Part shown: positions 18,901-22,444 of the stretch, piece by piece
How the letters are laid out: each line of letters begins with the position of its first letter
How positions within the stretch are numbered: the stretch's first letter is position 1
Origin: Silene noctiflora
Lineage: Eukaryota; Streptophyta; Magnoliopsida; Caryophyllales; Caryophyllaceae
DNA length: 22,444 nucleotides
Assembly (NCBI GenBank): GCA_009801015.1
Contig: VHZZ01000918.1
Span: forward strand, 105,976-128,419
Direction: 5' to 3'
Translations under genes and position numbers: made by a program
The notes under the pieces: generated by a model
Seen by the model: the letters and a program-made list of their open reading frames with translations, nothing else
The model's database searches: none
What the model was told of the DNA's origin: nothing

Positions 18901-21544
18901 TGAGACTCTTAATTTCTGGAAACTAAAGGATGGCTGGACCGAACGTTTACTAAAGAGTTTGTACTATGTGACCTGGCGGCATGGTGATCAGTTTCCTGAT
19001 GAGATTGAGAAACTCTGGAGCACAATTGCTAGCAAGTCTAGGAACATTAGTCCTGTACTGGACTTTTTGATCACCAAAGGTATTGAAGATTGTGATTCTA
19101 ATGCTTCGGCTGAAATAAGTGGTGCTTTTGCCACTTATTTCTCAGTCGCGAAGAGGGTGAGCTTATACCTTGCACGTATCTGCCCTCAACGCACAATAGA
19201 TCATCTGGTGTATCAGTTGGCTCAGCGGATGCTTGAGGATAGTGTTGAACCGTTAAGGCCTAGCACCACAAAGGCTGATGTTAGTGGGAATACCGTCTTA
19301 GAATTTTCTCAAGGCCCTGCAGCTCCCCAGATCTCATCGATCGTCGATAGCCAGCCACATATGTCACCTTTGCTCGTTCGAGGCTCTCTCGATATCCCAC
19401 TTAGGAATGTTAGTGGGAGTCTGAGCTGGCGGACTGCTATTGTTGGTGGGCGTAGTGCCTCAGGCCCCTTGAGTCCTATGCCTCCTGAGATGAGTGTTGT
19501 CCCCGTGACTCCTGCTGGCCGGTCAGGTCAGCTTCTTCCTGCTTTGGTCAACATGTCGGGACCACTGATGGGAGTCCGCAGTTCAACCGGTAGTATACGC
19601 AGCCGTCATGTGTCCAGGGATAGCGGAGATTATTTTATTGACACTCCCAACTCGGGAGAGGACGGCCTGCATGCTAATGTTGTGCATGGTGTGAATGCTA
19701 AGGAGCTTCAGTCAGCATTGCAGGGTCATCAACAACATTCCCTTACTCAAGCTGACATTGCTTTAATTCTACTAGCAGAAATTGCATATGAGAATGATGA
19801 GGATTTCAGGGAGCACTTGCCTTTGCTCTTTCATGTCACCTTTGTCTCGATGGATAGTTCTGAAGATATTGTTCTCGAGCACTGCCAACACCTCCTTGTT
19901 AATTTACTTTACTCGCTTGCCGGCAGGCACTTAGAGCTTTATGAGGTCGACAATAGTGATGGAGAGAATAAGCAGCAAGTTGTAAGCCTAATAAAGTATG
20001 TGCAGTCTAAGCGTGGAAGCATGATGTGGGAAAGTGAGGACCCCACTGTCATAAAACCTGACGTCCCTAGTTCTGCACTTTTGGCAGCGCTAGTCCAAAG
20101 CATGGTGGACGCCATTTTCTTCCAGGGGGATCTCCGAGAGACTTGGGGAACAGAATCATTGAAATGGGCCATGGAGTGTACTTCAAGGCACCTTGCATGC
20201 CGGTCCCACCAAATATATCGAGCACTAAGGCCAAAGGTCACAAGCGACGCATGTGTTTCACTTCTTCGTTGCCTGTATAGGTGCTTAACCAATCCGCAAC
20301 CAGAAGTTCTCGGGTTTATTATGGAAATTCTTCTGACTTTGCAAGTGATGGTGGAAAACATGGAACCCGAAAAAGTTATACTTTACCCTCAGCTTTTCTG
20401 GGGATGTGTTGCCATGATGCACACAGATTTCGTCCATGTATACTGCCAGGTACTCGAGCTTTTCTTACGTGTAATTGACCGGTTGTCTTTCCGAGATAGA
20501 ACAACCGAAAACGTTCTCCTTTCGAGCATGCCACGAGACGAGCTCGACACGAGTGTAACCGATCTTGGGGAGTTCCAGCGCTTGGAATCACGGGGTGCTA
20601 TTGAACCAGCTGGAAAAGTACCAGAATTTGAAGGTGTACAACCTCTTGTTCTTAAAGGGCTCATGTCAACTGTTAGCCATGGGGTCTCTATTGAAGTCCT
20701 CTCTCGTATTACGTTTCCAGCATGTGACTCTATATTCGGGGACCCAGAAACCCGGCTTTTGATGCATATCACCGGTTTACTCCCCTGGCTATGTCTCCAG
20801 CTTAGCAAGGACCCTACAGGGAATCCCACAATGCTTGGGTCACCACTCCATCAGCAATACCAGAAAGCTTGCTCAGTTGCTGCTAATATTGCACTCTGGT
20901 GTCGAGCGAAATCCTTGGAGGGATTAGCCACTGTATTTTTGGCATACTCTCAAGGTGAGATCAAAACTATTATTAATTTACTTGCTTGTGTGGCACCATT
21001 GTTGTGCAACGAGTGGTTCCCAAAGCACTCAGCATTGGCTTTCGGGCATCTTTTACGATTATTAGAGAGGGGACCAGTCGAATATCAACGGGTCATACTG
21101 CTTTTGCTAAAGGAATTACTTCAGCACACACCAGTAGATGCTGCACAAAACCCTCATATGTATGCAATTGTCTCGCAATTGGTGGAAAGTTCTTTGGGAT
21201 GTGATGCCCTTAGTGTTCTGGAAGCCCTCTTGCAAAGTTGCAGTTCTTTGACTGGGGCCCATGGCCATGATGGTGGTGCTCATGAAAATGGGCATGGTGG
21301 TACTGATGAAAAGTCTCTCGTACCACAGAACTCGTTCAAGGCGCGCAGTGGGCCGCTACCATACGCCATGGGGTCTGGTTTCGGGACTGGTTCTATGTCT
21401 GTCGGAGATTCAGGATTGCCTCCCAAGGAAGTTGCTTTGCAGAATACTCGGGCGATATTGGGGCGTGTTTTGGATAACTGTGCACTCGGACGAAAGGACT
21501 ATAAAAGACTGGTGCCTTTTGTATCAGTCATGGGAAATCAATGA
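814..21544 (+). CDS. FRY: Furry/Mor2/PAG1-family cell morphogenesis scaffold, 17-exon gene, 2148 aa
   Basis: Spliced CDS: 814-909, 1892-2010, 2773-2818, 7392-7464, 7546-7603, 9876-9971, 10129-10246, 10313-10579, 11247-11348, 11502-11859, 11946-12059, 12985-13616, 13882-14078, 14388-14610, 15406-15525, 16631-17404, 18491-21544. All introns are GT-AG and the phases close to 2148 codons plus TGA, close to the usual size of plant Furry homologues (about 2.1-2.2 thousand residues). Family layout: N-terminal, central and C-terminal cell-morphogenesis (MOR2-PAG1) regions of helical repeats. A Ser/Pro-rich linker lies at about residues 1384-1534 and a His/Gly-rich loop near 2053-2073. There is no signal peptide and no convincing membrane span, so the protein is probably cytosolic. 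In animals and fungi, Furry/Mor2/Tao3 proteins are non-enzymatic scaffolds that support NDR-type kinases and MOB partners in polarity, cell shape and division; that role in plants is inferred. No internal stop or frameshift was seen. The family assignment is firm; the symbol is the family name, not a confirmed locus name. Confidence 0.95.
910..1891 (+). other. Intron 1 of the Furry gene
   Basis: A 982-base, phase 0 intron with GT-AG ends. It is AT-rich and contains a short GTCGT-type repeat near 1638-1654 and a plant-repeat-like ATACTCCGTAC at 1022-1032. No coding region or transposon end was recognised. Its open frames are not conserved. Confidence 0.9.
1892..2010 (+). CDS. FRY: Furry gene exon 2 (residues 33-72)
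   Basis: The acceptor AG at 1890-1891 is followed by [19 protein letters not shown] and a helix rich in Leu and Ala ending at WRE. The donor GTAAG is at 2011, phase 2, splitting a Ser codon with exon 3. Confidence 0.93.
2011..2772 (+). other. Intron 2 of the Furry gene
   Basis: A 762-base, phase 2 intron. The part at 2222-2361 is dense in GATC-centred words (AGATCT, GATCC, ATCCAG), described separately. The remainder is AT-rich without a recognisable element. Confidence 0.9.
2222..2361. repeat. Cluster of degenerate GGATCT/AGATCC words in intron 2
   Basis: Six GATC tetramers occur within 140 bases, mostly inside degenerate AGATCTGGAT or ATCCAGATCC words on both orientations. This resembles a decayed palindromic repeat. 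No terminal repeats or target duplication were found, so it is not assigned to a family. Confidence 0.4.
2773..2818 (+). CDS. FRY: Furry gene exon 3, 46-base small exon (residues 72-87)
   Basis: The acceptor AG is at 2771-2772 and the exon encodes (S)[15 protein letters not shown], a conserved block directly after the exon 2 helix. The donor GT is at 2819-2820, phase 0. The exon is only 46 bases long and is followed by the longest intron of the gene. Confidence 0.9.
4426..4611. mobile_element. 186-bp MITE with CTATGTTACTCGGA termini and 8-bp TSD
   Basis: Terminal inverted repeats CTATGTTACTCGGA (4426-4439) and its complement (4598-4611) are perfect over 14 bases. They are flanked by the perfect 8-base direct repeat GAATATAT (4418-4425 and 4612-4619). 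The interior has a perfect 25-base direct repeat at 4468-4492 and 4564-4588, and self-complementary CGGATAC/GTATCCG words. It is too small to encode protein. The 8-bp duplication suggests mobilisation by a hAT-type transposase, although the CTATG end is not the usual hAT CAGGG type. A diverged second copy is at 17913-18042. Confidence 0.85.
4731..4771. repeat. (TG)n microsatellite
   Basis: An imperfect TG dinucleotide tract with a few interruptions, preceded by a short ATTTT-type repeat at about 4713-4730. It is likely length-variable between individuals. Confidence 0.8.
6791..7231. mobile_element. Fold-back MITE, about 441 bp, Mutator-like candidate
   Basis: The left arm starting GGGTTTTTTTTGG at 6791 and the complement of the right arm, AGGGTTTTTTGTC ending at 7231, share a series of blocks in the same order: TTTAAGGG/TTTAGGGG, GACTACCTTAC, TACCTT.G followed by T-rich sequence, and CATTAACCTATC.CAC (left near 6937, right near 7068). 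The inverted similarity spans about 170 bases per arm with gaps. The flanks CAAGTAAAT and TAAGTAACA match at 6 of 9 positions, compatible with an eroded 9-bp duplication. No protein is encoded. Confidence 0.6.
7392..7464 (+). CDS. FRY: Furry gene exon 4 (residues 88-112)
   Basis: The acceptor AG is at 7390-7391. The exon encodes [18 protein letters not shown] followed by LPEGLT, which continues the N-terminal helical region. The donor GT is at 7465-7466, phase 1. Confidence 0.92.
7546..7603 (+). CDS. FRY: Furry gene exon 5, 58-base small exon (residues 112-131)
   Basis: The acceptor CAG ends at 7545. The exon encodes (E)[18 protein letters not shown](R). The donor GTAAG is at 7604, phase 2. 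Intron 4 before it is only 81 bases. Confidence 0.92.
7882..8089. mobile_element. Stowaway-like (Tc1/mariner) MITE, 208 bp
   Basis: Terminal inverted repeats CTCCCTCTGTCCCC and CTCCCTCCGTCCCG (read inward from each end) continue into CAATAGTTATC on both sides, matching at 24 of 27 positions. The element is flanked by TA at 7880-7881 and 8090-8091, the Stowaway target duplication. It is non-coding and would need a mariner-type transposase supplied elsewhere. Confidence 0.9.
8256..9233. mobile_element. Mutator-like MITE (non-autonomous MULE), 978 bp, 220-bp TIRs
   Basis: Terminal inverted repeats at 8256-8475 and 9014-9233 are both exactly 220 bases and differ at 6 positions by my count (about 97% identical). 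They are flanked by the perfect 9-base direct repeat TAAAAATAA (8247-8255 and 9234-9242), diagnostic of Mutator-type insertion. Each arm carries the 17-base word TACCACCTATTGAGTCC twice, 31 bases apart (8271-8287, 8302-8318, mirrored at 9171-9187 and 9202-9218). The 538-base interior encodes no transposase. It has a 26-base direct repeat (8607-8632, 8679-8704), an AAACCCTAA telo-box-like word near 8836, and one undetermined base at 8502. Confidence 0.93.
9876..9971 (+). CDS. FRY: Furry gene exon 6 (residues 131-163)
   Basis: The acceptor AG is at 9874-9875. The exon encodes (R)[18 protein letters not shown] and then [13 protein letters not shown]. The donor GTAAAG is at 9972, phase 2. The open frame reaches upstream into the intron, but the splice site and family alignment place the exon start at 9876. 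Confidence 0.92.
10129..10246 (+). CDS. FRY: Furry gene exon 7 (residues 163-202)
   Basis: The acceptor ACAG ends at 10128. The exon encodes (R)[18 protein letters not shown] followed by [20 protein letters not shown] and a Gly. The donor GTATGG is at 10247, phase 0. Confidence 0.92.
10313..10579 (+). CDS. FRY: Furry gene exon 8 (residues 203-291)
   Basis: The acceptor ACAG ends at 10312. The exon opens [19 protein letters not shown] and closes with a helix ending KQSKHIA. The donor GTAAGT is at 10580, phase 0. Confidence 0.93.
10580..11246 (+). other. Intron 8 of the Furry gene
   Basis: A 667-base, phase 0 intron. It contains a tandem duplication of about 95 bases at 10724-10913. The rest is T-rich intron sequence with nothing recognisable. 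The open frame running in from exon 8 is intronic beyond 10579. Confidence 0.9.
10724..10913. repeat. Imperfect tandem duplication in intron 8, two copies of about 90-98 bp
   Basis: Copy 1 (10724-10813) and copy 2 (10816-10913) both run from ACACTTACC through ATGCCAAGCA and CCCATATACTCC, a T-run, TTAGTTCA.TGCAATACATAT, and end at ATCCGGATATATTCTT. They differ by a few substitutions and by T-run length. The high identity suggests a fairly recent local duplication. Confidence 0.88.
11247..11348 (+). CDS. FRY: Furry gene exon 9 (residues 292-325)
   Basis: The acceptor ACAG ends at 11246. The exon encodes [18 protein letters not shown] and on to MEQLYKLLR. It is 34 codons, phase 0 at both ends. 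The donor GTAAGT is at 11349. Confidence 0.93.
11502..11859 (+). CDS. FRY: Furry gene exon 10 (residues 326-445)
   Basis: The acceptor GCAG ends at 11501 and the exon opens [20 protein letters not shown]. It includes [15 protein letters not shown] and ends EYVGLEIFQ plus the first base of a Gly codon. The donor is at 11860, phase 1. This is one of the most conserved stretches of the N-terminal region. Confidence 0.94.
11946..12059 (+). CDS. FRY: Furry gene exon 11 (residues 445-483)
   Basis: The acceptor ATAG ends at 11945. The exon encodes (G)[18 protein letters not shown] and then [12 protein letters not shown]. The donor GTAATT is at 12060, phase 1. Confidence 0.92.
12060..12984 (+). other. 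Intron 11 of the Furry gene
   Basis: A 925-base, phase 1 intron, AT-rich and without recognisable transposon ends or conserved ORFs. The open frame entering exon 12 from 12915 is a read-through, not coding. Confidence 0.88.
12985..13616 (+). CDS. FRY: Furry gene exon 12 (residues 483-693)
   Basis: The acceptor GCAG ends at 12984. The exon opens [19 protein letters not shown] and contains [20 protein letters not shown] and [18 protein letters not shown], ending DVLEENG. The donor is at 13617, phase 0. Reading through the intron would reach an in-frame stop at about 13671-13673. The open frame upstream of 12985 is intronic. Confidence 0.94.
13882..14078 (+). CDS. FRY: Furry gene exon 13 (residues 694-759)
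   Basis: The acceptor ACAG ends at 13881. The exon opens [19 protein letters not shown] and ends [10 protein letters not shown] plus two bases of a Lys codon. The donor GTAAGC is at 14079, phase 2. Confidence 0.92.
14079..14387 (+). other. Intron 13 of the Furry gene
   Basis: A 309-base, phase 2 intron, T-rich. I see nothing else in it; the small open frames on both strands are shadows. Confidence 0.88.
14388..14610 (+). CDS. FRY: Furry gene exon 14 (residues 759-833)
   Basis: The acceptor TTAG ends at 14387. The exon completes the Lys codon and continues [20 protein letters not shown], then [20 protein letters not shown], ending GSEAQV. The donor GTAGGT is at 14611, phase 0. Confidence 0.91.
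14611..15405 (+). other. Intron 14 of the Furry gene
   Basis: A 795-base, phase 0 intron with an imperfect internal duplication at 14731-14880. The remainder, 14881-15405, shows no recognisable feature. Confidence 0.88.
14731..14880. repeat. Imperfect direct duplication in intron 14
   Basis: Copy A (14731-14814) and copy B (14822-14880) share TGATTTT.A.TTT, GTGTTAGTCTTT, GATTTGAA and a common end TACTGCTATTGACATT. Copy B lacks about 25 internal bases. This is a diverged local duplication with no coding content. Confidence 0.7.
15406..15525 (+). CDS. FRY: Furry gene exon 15 (residues 834-873)
   Basis: The acceptor TCAG ends at 15405. The exon encodes [19 protein letters not shown] and on to KPKWK, 40 codons, phase 0 at both ends. 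The donor GTATGA is at 15526. Confidence 0.92.
15526..16630 (+). other. Intron 15 of the Furry gene
   Basis: A 1105-base, phase 0 intron, AT-rich. I see no transposon termini, tandem repeats or conserved ORF in it. Confidence 0.88.
16631..17404 (+). CDS. FRY: Furry gene exon 16 (residues 874-1131)
   Basis: The acceptor ACAG ends at 16630. The exon opens [19 protein letters not shown], includes [20 protein letters not shown] and [20 protein letters not shown], and ends LFPACIDQ. The donor is at 17405, phase 0. It is 258 codons with no internal stop. Confidence 0.94.
17405..18490 (+). other. Intron 16 of the Furry gene
   Basis: A 1086-base, phase 0 intron. It contains the decayed MITE copy at 17913-18042. 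A CAGTGGCGATTCCAGGAT sequence at 17680 resembles a hAT-type terminus but has no matching partner. T-runs lie at about 17730-17741 and 18339-18350. The open frame at 18189-18395 has no recognisable domain. Confidence 0.88.
17913..18042. mobile_element. Decayed second copy of the CTATGTTACTCGGA MITE, with 8-bp TSD
   Basis: The element starts CTATATTACACC and ends GTCCGAGTTAGAGTAAATAG, eroded forms of the termini of the 4426-4611 copy. It shares the internal block CTTCATTTTAGACCAAAA followed by ATTGAAA and GTATC.GA.ACTCC. It is flanked by a perfect 8-base direct repeat GTCCAAAT (17905-17912 and 18043-18050), different from the first copy's duplication, so the two inserted independently. Confidence 0.82.
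18491..21544 (+). CDS. FRY: Furry gene exon 17, 3054-base terminal exon (residues 1132-2148)
   Basis: The acceptor GCAG ends at 18490 and the exon opens [20 protein letters not shown]. It is uninterrupted to the TGA at 21542-21544. It carries helical-repeat sequence to about residue 1383, a Ser/Pro-rich linker (about 1384-1534), further helical repeats including [20 protein letters not shown] and [15 protein letters not shown], and the C-terminal cell-morphogenesis block from about residue 1845. It ends with a His/Gly-rich loop and the closing segment [12 protein letters not shown]. Open frames on the other strand in this stretch are shadows of this coding sequence. Confidence 0.96.
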   Translation, partial: CYYSDAAIADGYFSVLAEVYMRQEIPKCEIQRLLSLILYKVVDPSRQIRDDALQMLETLSVRAWAEDGMEGSGSYRAAVVGNLPDSYQQFQYKLSCKLAKDHPELSQLLCEEIMQRQLDAVDIIAQHQVLTCMAPWIETLNFWKLKDGWTERLLKSLYYVTWRHGDQFPDEIEKLWSTIASKSRNISPVLDFLITKGIEDCDSNASAEISGAFATYFSVAKRVSLYLARICPQRTIDHLVYQLAQRMLEDSVEPLRPSTTKADVSGNTVLEFSQGPAAPQISSIVDSQPHMSPLLVRGSLDIPLRNVSGSLSWRTAIVGGRSASGPLSPMPPEMSVVPVTPAGRSGQLLPALVNMSGPLMGVRSSTGSIRSRHVSRDSGDYFIDTPNSGEDGLHANVVHGVNAKELQSALQGHQQHSLTQADIALILLAEIAYENDEDFREHLPLLFHVTFVSMDSSEDIVLEHCQHLLVNLLYSLAGRHLELYEVDNSDGENKQQVVSLIKYVQSKRGSMMWESEDPTVIKPDVPSSALLAALVQSMVDAIFFQGDLRETWGTESLKWAMECTSRHLACRSHQIYRALRPKVTSDACVSLLRCLYRCLTNPQPEVLGFIMEILLTLQVMVENMEPEKVILYPQLFWGCVAMMHTDFVHVYCQVLELFLRVIDRLSFRDRTTENVLLSSMPRDELDTSVTDLGEFQRLESRGAIEPAGKVPEFEGVQPLVLKGLMSTVSHGVSIEVLSRITFPACDSIFGDPETRLLMHITGLLPWLCLQLSKDPTGNPTMLGSPLHQQYQKACSVAANIALWCRAKSLEGLATVFLAYSQGEIKTIINLLACVAPLLCNEWFPKHSALAFGHLLRLLERGPVEYQRVILLLLKELLQHTPVDAAQNPHMYAIVSQLVESSLGCDALSVLEALLQSCSSLTGAHGHDGGAHENGHGGTDEKSLVPQNSFKARSGPLPYAMGSGFGTGSMSVGDSGLPPKEVALQNTRAILGRVLDNCALGRKDYKRLVPFVSVMGNQ
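19247..19699 (+). other. Ser/Pro-rich linker of the Furry protein (about residues 1384-1534)
   Basis: The encoded stretch is poor in predicted helix and rich in Ser, Pro and Gly, for example [22 protein letters not shown] and [17 protein letters not shown]. It separates two long helical-repeat regions and is probably disordered. RSRHVS (residues 1501-1506) fits the RxRxxS pattern of basophilic AGC kinases, the group that includes NDR. SP and TP sites are also present. Phosphorylation is inferred, not shown. Confidence 0.65.
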
Positions 21545-21700
21545 GCATGGTCCCTATTGTAATTTTGCCTGTATTTGTAGCACATTGGTGTAATATTTAT
21601 GAATTAGGTTGGTAGTTGGTAGAGGGAAAGGGTGTTTCAATTCATGAATTGTGTATATAAGGCAAGCCCATTAAGTTCCATCTGTAAAGGTTTTAGCTTA
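21545..21700 (+). other. 3' UTR of the Furry gene (end uncertain)
   Basis: The sequence after the TGA is T-rich with TGTAA and TTTGTA-type upstream elements and AATATTTATGAA near 21592, which could serve as near-upstream polyadenylation elements. No canonical AATAAA was found, which is common in plants. The cleavage site is not determinable; 21700 is an estimate. Confidence 0.45.
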
Positions 21701-22004
21701 AGCCTCGCGCGCCCTTGCTTAAGGCTGTTCGAAATTTGGTTTGGACTCCCTACCTGGACCGACTTGGATTCTTTGGTCCAGGTTGACCCGTATTTGGAAC
21801 GCATTTGGCCTGGTCTCCTGGCCTCAACAATTTATTCAATCCGGTCTCTGGTCTAATTCGGCCCCAACTCCGGTAACACCGTGCTAGACTGGAGACCCGT
21901 AATTTTGTCACTTAGGACTTGTCTTTTCCTACTACAGAGCAAAACACAATGTCTTATTGCCGTCATTTCGAAATGGTAACAATCTTGCTAATCCTCATTC
22001 TAGT
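21701..22004. other. Downstream intergenic stretch, unassigned
   Basis: The sequence is somewhat more GC-rich than its surroundings around 21700-21900, with a small inverted repeat TGGACC...GGTCCA (about 21757-21782). No gene is recognised. The open frame from 21632 has no known domain. It could be decayed retrotransposon sequence belonging to the gag fragment that follows. Confidence 0.5.
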
Positions 22005-22280
22005 TCTGCAAGATTTTTGAAGATTGAATTCCCGCGCTTTAATGTTGATGATGTTCAATGGTGGATTTATAGATGTGAGCAATTTTTTGAGGGAACACTA
22101 ATGATAATCTAGAAGCTAAGATGGTCTCAATTCTCAAAACTCTCAAATCCATTTGGAAGGACTCGCGTTGATTTACATTAAAATGTATAGTTCTTTTTTA
22201 AGTGATCCTGGTAATTCTATTTATCTTCTCACTTTCGGTCGATCCACCTCGTATCCGTTATGAACTCATAAACAAATGTT
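22005..22280 (+). pseudogene. Broken Ty3/gypsy retrotransposon gag fragment
   Basis: In the frame starting at 22017 the translation begins LKIEFPRFNVDDVQWWIYRC and continues CEQFFEG before a TAG at 22110-22112. The pattern of a charged start, FPRF, a Trp pair and CEQFFE is the conserved N-terminal signature of plant Ty3/gypsy gag (retrotransposon gag) domains. The next recognisable pieces fall in other frames: DNLEAKMVSI near 22103-22132 and HLEG near 22152-22163, the position of the usual hLxG-type motif. At least two frameshifts and stops have therefore accumulated. No pol domains or LTRs are visible, and the rest may lie beyond the window. Confidence 0.75.
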
Positions 22281-22444
22281 ATGATTGGCCAAAGGTCTTC
22301 TTGTGCAAAAAAACTGTATGACTTGGAAAACTCAACTTAAATCTGTTCTGCGCTCGGACAAAAACCCGACTGTGATCGGCAGCATGAATTGACTCAACCA
22401 GTTCCAATTTGGGGCGAGATTTTTTTTTTTTTTTTTTTTTTTTT
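22281..22444. other. Window end with terminal poly-T run
   Basis: No gene is recognised. The last 24 or so bases (from about 22422) are a pure T run ending at the window edge. It could be the poly-A tail of a retroposed sequence on the - strand, a simple repeat, or a sequencing or assembly edge effect. Confidence 0.5.

Noticed and set aside
20389-20829. Open frame of 146 codons on the - strand opposite exon 17.
   Set aside because: It is a shadow of the conserved Furry coding frame; its own translation resembles nothing known to me.
21632-21856. Open frame of 74 codons downstream of the Furry stop.
   Set aside because: It overlaps the likely 3' UTR and contains no recognisable domain or codon pattern.
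1-22444. tRNA, rRNA, CRISPR arrays or bacterial-type operon signals.
   Set aside because: No cloverleaf, rRNA signature or regular spaced repeats were seen by eye, and the window is clearly plant nuclear sequence.

Overview
The window holds one large, apparently intact plant nuclear gene on the + strand, plus the transposon remnants in and around it. I assembled 17 exons by eye (ATG at 814, stop at 21542-21544). All 16 introns are GT-AG and every splice phase closes, giving 6447 coding bases and a 2148-residue protein. The product belongs to the Furry / Mor2 / Tao3 (PAG1) / SAX-2 family of giant helical-repeat (ARM/HEAT-like) scaffolds, which in animals and fungi work with NDR/LATS-type kinases and MOB proteins in cell polarity and morphogenesis. 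The assignment rests on recognising conserved stretches of the plant Furry homologue in every exon. The role in plants is inferred from the family.

The organism is a flowering plant, most likely a eudicot. The introns are AT-rich, and the mobile elements are typical of plants: a Helitron end, Stowaway, Mutator-like and 8-bp-duplicating MITEs, and a Ty3/gypsy remnant. The style of the Stowaway termini faintly suggests Caryophyllales, but I would not rely on that.

Layout. 1-249: 3' end of a Helitron. 250-813: promoter, leader and a short upstream ORF. 814-7603: exons 1-5 with very long introns; intron 3 alone is 4.6 kb and carries an 8-bp-TSD MITE and a fold-back element. 7604-9875: intron 5, with a Stowaway MITE and a 978-bp Mutator-like MITE. 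9876-17404: exons 6-16. 17405-18490: intron 16, with a second, decayed copy of the 8-bp-TSD MITE. 18491-21544: a single 3054-base last exon encoding the C-terminal 47% of the protein. After 21545: the 3' UTR, unassigned sequence, and a broken Ty3/gypsy gag fragment near 22005-22280. The window ends in a poly-T run.

I found no RNA gene, CRISPR array or second intact protein gene. I also found no previously undescribed biological system that I can defend. The best-supported non-genic observations are the insertion footprints: two different perfect 8-bp duplications flanking two copies of one MITE family, and a perfect 9-bp duplication flanking a MITE with 220-bp terminal inverted repeats about 97% identical.
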